A DNA stretch of 64,000 nt. It comes from Ulota crispa (taxonomy: Eukaryota; Streptophyta; Bryopsida; Orthotrichales; Orthotrichaceae). The position numbers and the translations under genes are program-made. The DNA is taken from positions 15,028,002-15,092,001 of the forward strand of contig OY987242.1 of the NCBI GenBank assembly GCA_963920765.1, given 5' to 3'. The notes beneath the pieces were generated by a model, which was not told the origin of the DNA, made no database searches, and saw only the letters and a program-made list of their open reading frames with translations. Positions 48,001 to 58,779 of the stretch are shown here, piece after piece; within the stretch, counting starts at the first letter, position 1; each line of letters opens with the position of its first letter.

Positions 48001-48793
48001 CCCTTAAAGGACGGATGGATCACTATGGCTTGCCTTGCCTATAGCATTCTACGGTGTTTTGCACATGGGCACCAGTAGTATTGCTTCAAAAAGTTGGAAA
48101 AGTCAACAATGCATGGTGCCTTCATGAAAATTGCAAGAAGGGCAGCTTGGGAGCTAACACCATGCTTCTGAATCTTATCACAATTTGGTTTACAAAAAAA
48201 AAAAAATGCATATCAAGATGTAATTTTTGGTCTTCCATGATGGACCATATGTTTATGGTCATTTCTGAAAGAAATCAAATGAAAAAGGACTTTTTTTTTA
48301 ATCTCAAAATCTTTTTTCAGAACCAGAGGATGTTTTTTGTCCTCCTCCATGTTTAGAGCATCTCCACTAGTCTGGGCAACAAGCAATTTGCCAGTGGGCA
48401 TTGAGCAGGGACAATTGACAAGTTTTTGCTGGCTGAGCTCGGAGATCTCCACCGGAGCGCATGGAATATGGGACTTCATAGATTGGTCTTCCGCTCTTAA
48501 CTTACCATGTGTGCAGAGCCAGAGGAGGTGGGGTCAAGCAACAAAGGGGTGTTCTAGCGCCTGTGGTTGGAACATGAGAGGTCCCACACTCTCAATATAA
48601 AACCCGTAGCGTGATTCAAGCTTGTTGAAAAACAATTGTACACCGGCAAGTGAGGGTCCCGGAGCACCCTTATGGCGAGGCTGCTCAATCCGTTTTGTTG
48701 AGCGAGCCATTGGTGGAGATTTGGAACTTAACTTTGGACCTCCCGCCCGCTGTTTGGCCGGCTTGACCCAACCGGTGGAGATGCTCTTACGGG
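48001..48793. mobile_element. TTAA-bounded unit interrupted by a Harbinger-like MITE
   Basis: It begins CCCTTAAAGGACGGATGG after TTAA 47997-48000 and ends ...TTACGGG before TTAA 48794-48797. Removing the nested MITE at 48356-48786 and one TTA leaves about 359 bp, close to the 366 bp of the neighbouring unit. This supports the boundaries and the order of events. Confidence 0.65.
48356..48786. mobile_element. Harbinger/Tourist-like MITE, 431 bp
   Basis: The ends are GAGCATCTCCAC and GTGGAGATGCTC, flanked by TTA at 48353-48355 and 48787-48789. A TTA duplication with GAGCATCTCCA-type ends is typical of plant PIF/Harbinger MITEs. It is more GC-rich than its host. A TATAAA word lies at about 48598. 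Another GTGGAGATGCCCC end lies at about 48840 without a partner. Confidence 0.85.
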
Positions 48794-49531
48794 TTAAGCA
48801 ACTTGAGCTTACTTACTAAGAAAATCAAATTTGGGATCACTGGTGGAGATGCCCCATAAGTACAATTGGCGGGCAAAACGGAGCGAAATCTCCCAATAAT
48901 TAACGACGCTGACAGCTTCGGCGGGCACAGCGGTCGCCGACCAGCAAACCGATGCCACGTTTGAATGGATCTGGTGGGAAATGCGACGGCGGGGCTGCAA
49001 ACGGCGACCTCCGATCCAAAATTCAAACGATTATCTCAATTCCAACGTCCCCTCCCCCGCTCATCCCCCGCTCATCCCCGCTCATCTCCCCGCTCATCTC
49101 TCTCCGCTTTGTCGAAGCCTTCTCGTCATAGAACCAAGCACAGCTCACGAAGTTCGAAGCATCTCGAACATACAATCAGCCCTGCTCTGCATTTCCACCC
49201 TTCGCATTGGCAACTCTCTTCTTCGCCTTCATCCTGCCACCATCGCCACACTCTCAGCACCGTCCCCTTCGACCTCCCGCAACAAGCCTCCGGTAAGAAG
49301 AACAGCACTCTGCAACTCTTTGTGTCCCGATTCACCTTTTCACTTAAGCTTACTGGCAGCTTGACTGCACTTGTTCTCCTAGTGCTTAGGGTTTGATGTG
49401 CGTTATTAATCTTGGCGATTTTGCAAGGAGTGAAAGGTTTTTTTAGCTGACGGTGCTTTGGTGCGAGAATTTCTGTAGCATCGGTGGAATCTTGACTCGA
49501 TTGTGATTTGCAAGCGCGACGTTTCACAGCC
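48794..49531 (+). promoter_or_regulatory. 5' flank and leader of coiled-coil gene
   Basis: A GC-rich stretch upstream of the start codon at 49532. It contains four near-identical CCCCGCTCAT units at about 49053-49103, followed by pyrimidine-rich leader-like sequence. A GTAAGA donor-like site near 49291 makes a spliced leader possible, but this cannot be decided here. Confidence 0.45.
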
Positions 49532-52500
49532 ATGACGGAGTCTGGCGCTTCCCCGTCTCCCTCGAACTCTCCGGAGAAGAATGTACGTGTTTTTACTGTT
49601 TCTTGATTATTTTCTTTATCTTGAGGAACGCTGTTCGAGGACGTTCTTGCGTTTTTAGCTCAGCGGTAATTTGAATGTTTTTGTTAAACGGTTTTGGATT
49701 ACATCTGAGAGGTAGCTGTATGAGTACATAGTGGATTGAAATAGAACAGTAAAAAAGGCGTAAGGAAGTCCGAGGGACTCGAAGTTAGAATAATCGACAG
49801 ACAGGCTTCGTGACAATGCTTTGTTTGGAGACGGTTGTTTACACTATCAGGTTGTGTTATGATTTTTTTGGATGCTGTGATTTTCTTTGCAAATGGCGTG
49901 GTAGCATGTTTTATCTGCGGCTGTGAGCAATTGTAAATTTTGGAACCGATGCATTTTGTTGTGGTTTGTCTGTTTTTTGTTTGATTCCATGTTTGGTTTG
50001 TGTAGTTGTGAAGTGTTTGGGTTTGACTCCTTCTGTGAACTTGTGCAAGAGTCATGATTACCGAGTTTGGTCGGTACTGCTTCTTTGTCCGCATTGCTCG
50101 CAGAATAGCTGTGGTTAATTCATGCTTCTATTCCTGTGTGACTGATAATAAAAGGTAGCTGCATTGTAGCTTTTCATTACTTTTTGACTGTTTTCTTTGT
50201 TCAGCTCTTGTTTTGTACCTTATCAACTTGTATTGCGGATTTTCTTGTTGTTTGCTCTTTGCAATTGGTGTAGTATTTGGTTTTGCTTCGGCTGCGAATT
50301 AGTGTAATGAATGAAACGGTGCGAGTTTTTCTGTCTTGATCAAAATTTGCATTAATTCGGGTTGGTTTATGTCGTTTCATAGTTGTCGGTGTGAAGCGTT
50401 TGAGTTTGGCCGCTTATACGGGTCTGTTTGAGAGTCAGGATTACGAATTGCAGTCCGCGATGCTTCATTCTCCGCATTGCTCACAGAATGACGCTGTGGT
50501 TAATTTGTGACCTTCATCTTTGGATTCTTGTGTGACTGACAATGCAAGGGAAGCTGAAACGTCCTTGTTTCTATGTTTGAAGGACGTAGCCCTAGATGGG
50601 AGTGATTCTGAATCTATGGATACGGAGTCAAATGTTCAAGCTACAGGCACGGACTCTGTGGCTTTGAACGGTGGATCAAATGGGGTCGCAGTGGTCACAA
50701 GCTTACGAGAGGCTGCGAGAATGGGAGATAAAGGGATGAGCGTTGACGAAAGTCATCGTAGCGAAGCTGTGACTCCACCGCGGACACCAGCGCTGACCGT
50801 AATATTCTATGGCTTCTGAATTTGGCGTCACTTGTGATCACATTCTTTCTCGTCGTCATGTATTCTCGTCATGCTGTTGCATAGCATTAGAGAAGATGTA
50901 CAAGCCCCGTACATTTGATTCTGCTTGGAATTGGTGAACAGGGAAACCAGTTGAAAGAGAAAATAATGTTGGACATCGTTCTAGGTGCCAAATGACAGTA
51001 GTTTTTGTTTCTTGGGAATTCTAATATGCATCTTGTCCTAACTCTTGGCCCTGAGAAGATAGCCTTTTACTTGCTGCATATGAAATCCCTGCATTGTCAG
51101 TGTTCTGTATCCCTTCTATCTTATTTCGAGCTTTCCTTACCAAGGATATGCTGTTCAGGAGAATCCGGTATCGAAAGGGCTAAACGAGACTAGGACGGAG
51201 CTGCTACAACGGGTACAAGCCTTGAAGAAGGTACAGGGTTTGAAGATGACCAGAATTCGTCCTTCTTGACATGTAGGCAATGCTTGCTGGATATTACATG
51301 ATGAACATGTGCTAGAGCTAGCGGAATTGTGTTGGAAAACCATCGAGAGAACTCGTGCGCTTAGTGTATGAGTTTTTTCCGACTTACCATTTTCCAGGAT
51401 CTGGAGAACTGGCGTGGAAAGCTGGATACGCAAGTCAAGTCGTACAGGGAGGTCGGTCTTTTCCTCCATGTATATATCCGTATTCTTCGTCTTGGTTAGT
51501 AGGATAGTATTGTCTGACTCACTTACCTAGAAGCAACATAGTGTTCTGTAAGGACATGTAATTCTACACCTAGGAATTTTGCTTGCTTCTGTGCTAGAGT
51601 CCATTTAATATGTACTGGCTTAGTGATATTAGATGGCGTCCTGGAATCCATATACCAAGCAGCTGTAAAACGTTTTTGAAATCGCTGTTATTTCATGTGT
51701 CCTTGCGCTTTTTTGTTCAAGATAGTGGTAACCGCTGTTTTCGTCCATTTGGTTAATGTTAGTTGGTGTTGTACTTGCACAGGAACTTGGAGATCTTCGG
51801 AGCTCTCTCAACTCGGAGGTTGATCAACTCCGAGTTGTAAGTTCATGTTCTTGGCGACATTATTTGATCGAAGGCTCTTGAGCACAATAAATCACATGCA
51901 TTTGGTCTGACGAGAATGTAGCTTCTCAATTAAATTGTTACTCTTGGTGTTCGTTCGTCCTTGCGCTCTGCCATCCGATTGGACGATGCTGTGTAGTTGC
52001 TATCTTGTTCAAGCCGTTTTGTGTGGATTAGTGGACCCTTCAGTCCAGCGTGCAGTTCTTTCGTGAACTATCTTTATTTTAATTGTATTGGGAAACCTGG
52101 GGCGGTTATGGAGAGAAAGTGTCGATTACTCTTGCTGTTTTTCGGATTGGTCTCATCCGCTGTTGCTAACATTAGGTTCTATTTCTTTTCAGGAATTTCA
52201 AGATTTAAGGAAAACCTTGCAACAACAGCGCGAGCTCACATCCGCCAGATTTAAAAAGCTGGTACTCGTGTGTTTTCGCATTTCAAAATTATTACTTGGT
52301 TGCATCATCATTTGCAACTTGAGTTTGTGGAGATGATTAATGAATCAATATTGTACTCTTTCAGCCCTTCGTGCTAAGGCGTCACTAGGCTTGAGTTGCT
52401 TCACATATACGTGTTATGCTGTAGTTCTGTTTGTCAATAGTTGGGTTAGTCGATTTAAAGCGCACGGGGTGGGATGAATGCTTGGCTCTTTGGTTCCGAT

Positions 52501-52655
52501 GATGCTGCTGACAGAAATATTTGTTTCGGTGACAGGACGAACCGTTCGAGACAGCGGTCGATTCAGAATCCACACCTGCAGTTGAGGCTGAACCTTTAAA
52601 GGCAGCGATTGATTCAAACCCACCACTTCCAGTTAAGGTTGAAGTCACCGATTAG
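49532..52655 (+). CDS. Conserved plant coiled-coil protein, function unknown
   Basis: Seven exons join in frame with GT-AG sites: 49532-49582, 50583-50798, 51159-51230, 51398-51451, 51783-51836, 52193-52261, 52536-52655 (211 residues). The N-terminus is Ser/Pro-rich (MTESGASPSPSNSPEKN), then an acidic/polar stretch ending TPPRTPALT. Exons 3-6 form a continuous coiled coil (RTELLQRVQALKKDLENWRG, LDTQVKSYREELGDLRSSLN, EVDQLRVEFQDLRKTLQQQ), one or two exons per helical block. The tail is acidic with repeated Pro/Val. The block resembles small uncharacterised plant proteins that share the DLENWR...LDTQVKSYRE segment. No enzymatic motif, signal or membrane segment is present; a structural or scaffold role is only a guess. 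Confidence 0.8.
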
Positions 52656-53371
52656 AGCTAGTCACTGGCTACTCGTAAATAGTATCATCTGAGGTGGTAG
52701 CCTCAACCATCGATTTTGGTTTTAGTTTGGCAAGCTTCCTAGAAGAGACCTCTAAAATTCGAGACTGCCTCCCTCAGCATATTCCAGGTATAGGATATGT
52801 TGCAGGTTTACACAGTAAATAGACAGAAGCATACAATTTGAATTCTTTGGTTTGTCATATATTTGCACAGGTACTCGAAAGGGAAGCAATGTCGAATAAT
52901 TGATACATTCCTAGGCTGCACTTTTTAGGGTAAATTTGGGAACCCTAATGTTGATTCTGCCGAACTATTCCGTATCTTGTAATAGAATTACATATGGTGT
53001 CTTTTACATGCTGATAGCTAGCTCCGATAAGCAGTAGATTCTTATTCCGTCCACGATTTGTTCAATTACATTGAATTTACCTTCCCACCACTTCCGATCC
53101 TCCTCGAGAATACTTCATCAAATCAGTGTAGTGACTTCGGAAGTTGAGCAACGAAAAAAACCTGGCTACTGATTCCGGGCGGCATCAGATGAGCCGCAAG
53201 ACTGAAATAACAAAACAAACTCGGAGCTCTGATAATGAAGCAGGACAAAACAATACTCTGCACTGCCATACAGTTGGTATGATTTCTTGCTCTAAAATTC
53301 TACTGTTCGCAGCCGCATGAAAAATTGAATATAATTGAGCAAAATCTAGTACGTTACAAGACGACGGTTTC
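52656..53371. other. intergenic between convergent genes
   Basis: The coiled-coil gene (plus) and RAF1 (minus) converge here. This 716-base stretch should hold both 3' untranslated regions. No other feature was recognised. Confidence 0.6.
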
Positions 53372-54736
53372 CTACTCCCAGTTAATTGGGTCCTCACTAG
53401 GTGGAGTGGGAGGCCTCAAGGCAAGAACTACTTTACCCAAAACCCTATTTCCTAAAACCTTGGAAGCGGACAGAATAGACAGATCTTGCTTATCACTTTG
53501 CGCTACAAGATATAAGCTTTGGCTCTCATCAGTTTCGGTCACTGACTTATCAACTATCACTAGAGTGGGCTCTCGCAACCTAGGGACACCGTTTTTGTTG
53601 GATTTCAAAGGAAGCTTGGCAGCGTCGGGGAATTGAACGGCCACAGGAGCTCCAGCAGAAACGACGGTATCCCAACCAGGGAGTGCAACCCAAGACGGCC
53701 AGATTGCGGGTGAAAAGACATTGAACAAACCTTGGCCCTGGGCTTTGAAAATTGGGACATCTTCTAAAGCTTTTAGGGTTGCGTCAGCAACGGGGAGCAA
53801 GGTGGGGAGCTTGGTGCCAACGGGCTCACCTTCGAGCAGGCGAACGATTTGCAGGTGCATTGAGTCTTCCACCTCGGGCTCCTCTACTACCGAGGAGCTC
53901 GAGATCTTCTTCACTCTCTGTTCCAGCTTCGTTTTGGCTTTCTCGGAGACGCAAACCAACAATGCCTTATCAAGAGACGATAAGATCTCGTCTTGGTTCT
54001 GAAACTCTATGCTCTGTCTGTAGAAAGCAAATGCTAAGCAGTCTCCTGGAGCCGACGTGAAGTCTCGGAAGCCCTCGGTGTTCCGGCGTCGTTCGAAATC
54101 CTTGACGGAGCGCGCGAGCTCACACGCTTCCTTGGGGCTCATCCTGCGCTCGATGATGAACTCCGCAGAGGCTTTCCGCTGCGTGTTGGAGAGGATCCGA
54201 AGCTCGTATAAAAGCTCCCCGCCGCCCAGGTCGAAGAACCGCATCTTCTCCTCCTCGAATCCGGTGGCTTTCAGCGAGTTCCGAACCTGCGAGCCCACCA
54301 CGATGATGTTCTGTTCCACGCCCGTCATGCCCGTCGCCTCTTCGATCATGGACGGCGTGTACCCTGATCTGGACACTATGGGGATGAGGCTCGCGTACTC
54401 GAACCACAGCCCGCGCCGCTCTCGCAGAATCTCCAGCTGATCTTCTGTGGTTGTGGCGCCCGCGGGAGTCTCGATCGATATCGGCGGACGGAACGGTTGG
54501 TATAAGCTCTTGCCGCCGCCATCGATTGCCCTGCACACAACAAACCTTCCTACATTCTGCCTCTCCGTCGTCCCTTGTCTCCGCAATTCCACTCGCAGCT
54601 TCGAGCAACGCTCGCCGAAGCTCGGCGTCGTCAGAAAGTCTGTCCGCCTCGAGCGCTGAAGCCCAGTTGTTGCCAGTCCCGCATCGAAGACCGCCGCCGC
54701 TTCCACCTTCATCCCATGGCAGGTGTTCATGTTCAT
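53372..54736 (-). CDS. RAF1: Rubisco accumulation factor 1 (RAF1), chloroplastic
   Basis: A chloroplast stromal chaperone that binds folded Rubisco large-subunit dimers and promotes L8 assembly. It is a single uninterrupted exon of 454 residues, matching the usual family length and intronless structure. Residues 1-70 are rich in Ser, Thr, Arg and Ala with few acidic residues, as in a transit peptide. The helical alpha domain starts near PFRPPISIETP and contains LEILRERRGLWFEYASLIP and the helix-turn-helix-like SMIEEATGMTGVEQNIIVV, followed by SEKAKTKLEQRVKK. A linker (VVEEPEVEDSMHLQIVRLLE) leads to the C-terminal beta domain (FKAQGQGLFNVFSPAIWPSW, VLGKVVLALRPPTPPSEDP). The first of two Met (MNMNT) is taken as start. 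Upstream is a TGCAA triple repeat at about 54774-54787. Confidence 0.95.
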   Translation of the reverse strand: MNMNTCHGMKVEAAAVFDAGLATTGLQRSRRTDFLTTPSFGERCSKLRVELRRQGTTERQNVGRFVVCRAIDGGGKSLYQPFRPPISIETPAGATTTEDQLEILRERRGLWFEYASLIPIVSRSGYTPSMIEEATGMTGVEQNIIVVGSQVRNSLKATGFEEEKMRFFDLGGGELLYELRILSNTQRKASAEFIIERRMSPKEACELARSVKDFERRRNTEGFRDFTSAPGDCLAFAFYRQSIEFQNQDEILSSLDKALLVCVSEKAKTKLEQRVKKISSSSVVEEPEVEDSMHLQIVRLLEGEPVGTKLPTLLPVADATLKALEDVPIFKAQGQGLFNVFSPAIWPSWVALPGWDTVVSAGAPVAVQFPDAAKLPLKSNKNGVPRLREPTLVIVDKSVTETDESQSLYLVAQSDKQDLSILSASKVLGNRVLGKVVLALRPPTPPSEDPINWE

Positions 54737-57514
54737 GACCAGCCCACCTCCTCAAACTCTCCGCTTCACTGCAATGCAATGCAATGAACGTCAGCGACAG
54801 ACCGAAGTGAAATCACCATTCCAGCAAACCCAGCATTGTAAGAAGCTCCTTCAAAAGCAAGGACCTCCAATTTTACTACCACAAAAAGCGACTCTGCTCG
54901 CTCGCTCCAAAGCTCAAGAAAGACGGCAAGTCTTTGACGCTAGGTGGCCTCGAAAAGTCCCCAATGAGCACTTCAGGAAATTTTGCTTCACAGCAATGCA
55001 ACACAGACCGGTAACGGAGGGAAGTTGAGCGCCATTCAAGCAATACACACCGCAGACACAATTTTGCCTAAACCTCCGTAAAAAAGAACTGACTACAACA
55101 TGAAGATTCCATCACAAAATGCGTCTCTCGTCACCTCAAAGTTCAGAAAACTCTTGTAGAGACACGCGATGGAAGGTCGGAAATTGGCTTTCTAAATGGC
55201 GTGCAAAATTTTCAGTCGCGACAATGAGCAGAATTGGTGTGTGCTTGGGACCCTGCGTGGGTTTGAAGGAGAAAGCGGCAGGACAGTTCTACCATCGCTT
55301 CGCACCTTATCCATCTACGTTGTATGATGGAAAAGATACACAATTATCTTTGGTGGTTTTTGTTCGAGCAATGAGTGTAGCTTTTTCATCCGAAAGTTGA
55401 AAACATGGGGAGTTTGTTTTAAGTTTAGGTACCTGTTGTACCAACGGAGGTAACAAGAATATGCATGCAAGAGGTCAATATCAAACTTTTAAATCATGAG
55501 TGATTGGTTAACTCACAAACATCATCAATCTAATTCAAAGTAAAGTCTCTATGTAAACTGTTTTATGCATGTACCCCTCTCTCTCTTGTTGGTCCTTTGT
55601 TAAAAGGATGAATAGGACATTAAAAGTTACACCATGACTCTCTCAATCAATCAAAATGACTATCTTCTTTATAACTCTTATAGTGGTTAATAATAACGTA
55701 TAATGAGCATTGGAAATTATACCACAATACTCTCTTTTAAGAATAAGTGGCTTCACCAAAACCCTAACCTAGAGGGATTCTTTTATATATACAAATTGCA
55801 TTGTTGTGGATGCTTTGAGGGTCTCTTAGCAATACTGCTCAAAGCACAAATTGCTTCAAATATTTGTTAAAATAAAATTTTAAGAGTTTTTTCACCCGCA
55901 TTGGGGATTCATGGGTTGAGGAGACTTTTGGATGAAAAGGGTGCAATTAATGGATGAACTTGGCAAATATTTTCCTTGGTTTGGCAAAAAGTGAAATTTC
56001 TCCATGCATATTAAATTTTTGAAATGTTACTTTTTCTTTCTACAAAAGTAGATTGAATTATCAATTATGGAGAATCTACTTACTTTTACAAATAAGGAAA
56101 CTTGTTATTGGTTGAACATTAATTTACTTAATGACACAAGTGGAGGAAACAAGTGGTCAACATTAAAAACAAGAAATATTGTGTTTTCTAGTGATGAAAT
56201 TTTTGAGGTTGGGTGGAAAGGCCCTAATAAAGGGCAATCTTTTCTCTTGAGTATAAAGGCCTTGATGTCAAGTGGTTAAAGGCATCACCAATGTTTAAGA
56301 AAAATTGACACTTTGCGTAATGTTATCGAGAATATTATCTAGTGAAAATGAAAAAATCATTAGGTCATCAATTGGTCTTGCACCTTTTGTGAATCCAACA
56401 TTACATTCAGGAGCAGTTAGCCTAACTACCCTCCCTCCAACTGAAGTGTGGAATATTCCATACCCATCAGTAGCTAAGAGGACACTTGGTTGAATTTATC
56501 AAAGAGTTTATGAAAGAGAGGCTTAGTTTAGTGCACATACGTTGATGTGGGGGCCAGCCATGTTAGAAAAAAAAAAACTTTTTTTTTTTGTCATGATGAA
56601 GTTTGTGGATGATACTTGAAGAGAGGGAAAGGCAGCCTCTCTTCAGGCTACTAAATGTTATGATTCTTGGCCTCAATATTTGTTGAACCACATATTGTCT
56701 TTTGAGCATTAAAATAGTCTTCCAAATTTCAGTCTTGATACTTTGTGTAAACGCATTAGGGGTGGATTTCAAAAACAAGATTAATAAGAGGTTAAGATTG
56801 GAACTTGTTGGGTCTCCTAAATGAACTTCCAATGCAAAATCTAATCTTAGGAGTGATGATAGAAAAACAAATCTTGTTAAAGGGTGTACCTCAAATGCTA
56901 TCCAGCACCTCCCTAACATCACTTGTAATACCAATTATGTGTACAACTTTGCTCACATCCAAATTCTACTTTTCTTTTATCTATTGCAAGTTCAACAATT
57001 TCTTTTTAAACAATTACATACGACACCTCTTCCATTCAAAAACCTCTCTCATGATTTGTTCTATATATTGGAACTTGTTTTTGACACAACTTACTGAATT
57101 TGGAGGTTGATGTTTAGACCTTAAATGTTCAATAAATTGCAACTATGATATGTGTTACTATTCATTTCTTGTGTATCCTTACAAAATGCTTTGTTACTAG
57201 AATTGCAATTAAAATTAGGGCCACATTATTTTATTGTCCCAAAGCTATCCCAATTGCAATTCATGAAGCCATCAATTAGGCCAAATTTTTGTTGGGACCC
57301 TAATATAGAACTCTTGAGCCCAATTGTTGACTTGGTTTCAAAACAACAAATTGGGTCCATGTTCTTGAATTGTGTCAATGCTTTGTGGCAACTTGATTTT
57401 TGTGACTAAAGTAATAGTTTTAGTGTCAAAATTTTGTCACATAAGTAGTCATGTTAATGACGTTGAATTGACTCTCAATATAAAGCTTTAGAGCCTAATT
57501 GATGTCCCAATTTG
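54737..57514. other. intergenic, upstream of RAF1
   Basis: The first few hundred bases are the RAF1 promoter region. From 55435 to 55610 the sequence shares words with 27990-28560 (dispersed repeat). Open frames at 55119-55400, 56067-56493 and 57152-57409 have no recognisable similarity; the 56-57 kb part may be decayed mobile-element sequence. No gene is called. Confidence 0.45.
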
Positions 57515-57990
57515 ATAATACTAGTATACAAGCACACGCTACATGCATGGATAATGCAACATTCAACTTTACAAAAAGATATCTCACAAATCCATTGGTC
57601 TAAAATCTAGTTATCATGTACTTCATAAAAAATCAATATCTTATAATTAGTTCAAAAGCTAACTTTGATGCAATGTCATGTTGGTCCTTTTCTGAAACCA
57701 ACTTTTTTAATAGTCTTCATCACAATGCTACTCTTTAATACTTTTGCTAGGGGCGCTTGGCGTTTTGTTGGTTTTCTAGCACACGGTTAAAGGACATTTG
57801 GTGTTCTATATTTAGGACATCCTTTATTGCTTCAACTTCCACCAAAAATTTATAAAAGATTTTGAAAAAGGACATGGTTGGAGAGTGGTCATATCTAAGT
57901 CATCTTTTATTACTGCAACTTTCACAAAAAAATTTCTAGAAGGTTCTAAAAAAGGGTGCAGAATTAGTGAGGGTTAGGCTCCCACTTAGT
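57515..57990. repeat. dispersed repeat (partner at 59985-60450)
   Basis: Similar in direct orientation to 59985-60450: shared words include GCACACGCT, ATAATGCAACATT/GTAATGCAACATT, GGCGTTTTGTTG and TTTGGTGTTCTAT. One copy lies upstream of the FtsJ gene and the other in its third intron. Confidence 0.75.
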
Positions 57991-58779
57991 AGTATACATA
58001 GATGAGCAATCCCATTGTTCTATTTTTATGATTCTCAAATTGGTCAAACATCAGGCCCTAGTATGAACTGGTCCTTGGATTAATTTCAATTCACATTTGT
58101 ATTACAAGCAAAACATTTTTGAAAATTAAAAAAAGAAGCTAAACAGATATTCTTGCAAATGCTTGAAGCATTTTTGCGTGAGCAACTCTTCTCCATCGTC
58201 TAGTTTCTCATTTTTTCTATTGTTTACTTTGCTTTTTTCTGGTTTTTTTCGCTGTCTTGTTTTGTTGTTTTTCTGAGGTGTCCACTCTTCTTCTTCGTTG
58301 CGTTCGATTCACATCGCTCACTTTCTCTCTCTCCTTTTCAAGTTTCGCTCTCGCAGTCTCAATTTCAAAGCATTCTGCTTTGCAAGTTCCCTAAGCAACT
58401 CTCAGGCGCTAGCTTAGCCTTCCTCAACCTTTTATCATTCTCTTCTCTAATTCGAGACAGGCAGCGTTCGCATTTCTTGCTTCTCTCGTGAATTTAAAGA
58501 GCCCAGAATACTATCCCTTGGTGCAGAGCCTCCGCGATCATCGAGTTTTTCTCTCAGACAATTCTAGGGTTTAGGATTTTAAAAACACGGTTTAGCCAAT
58601 TGGTTTGTCAAAATTTACTTTACCGACTGGACCCGGACGTTCGTTTACTTGCTGAAGAAGAAGAGATGCAGTTTGGAATTGGTACGAGGTGGTGACGCAT
58701 TTTGTGTGAAACGGGCAGAAAATGTTGCAGAGAAGAAGGATTTATGCTTATCTTTCTTGAAGCTTAGAAAGTTTTCATT
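57991..58779 (+). promoter_or_regulatory. 5' flank and leader of FtsJ gene
   Basis: The sequence becomes less AT-rich and pyrimidine-rich (CTCTCTCTCC near 58324-58336) in the 600 bases before the start codon at 58780, as expected for a plant promoter and leader. No individual box is assigned. Confidence 0.4.

Noticed and set aside
54120..54779. 219-codon minus-strand open frame overlapping the RAF1 start
   Set aside because: It is a shifted frame of the RAF1 coding sequence; RAF1 itself is conserved over the whole exon.
55119..55400. 93-codon plus-strand open frame upstream of RAF1
   Set aside because: No known domain and no neighbouring splice-consistent exon; too weak to call.
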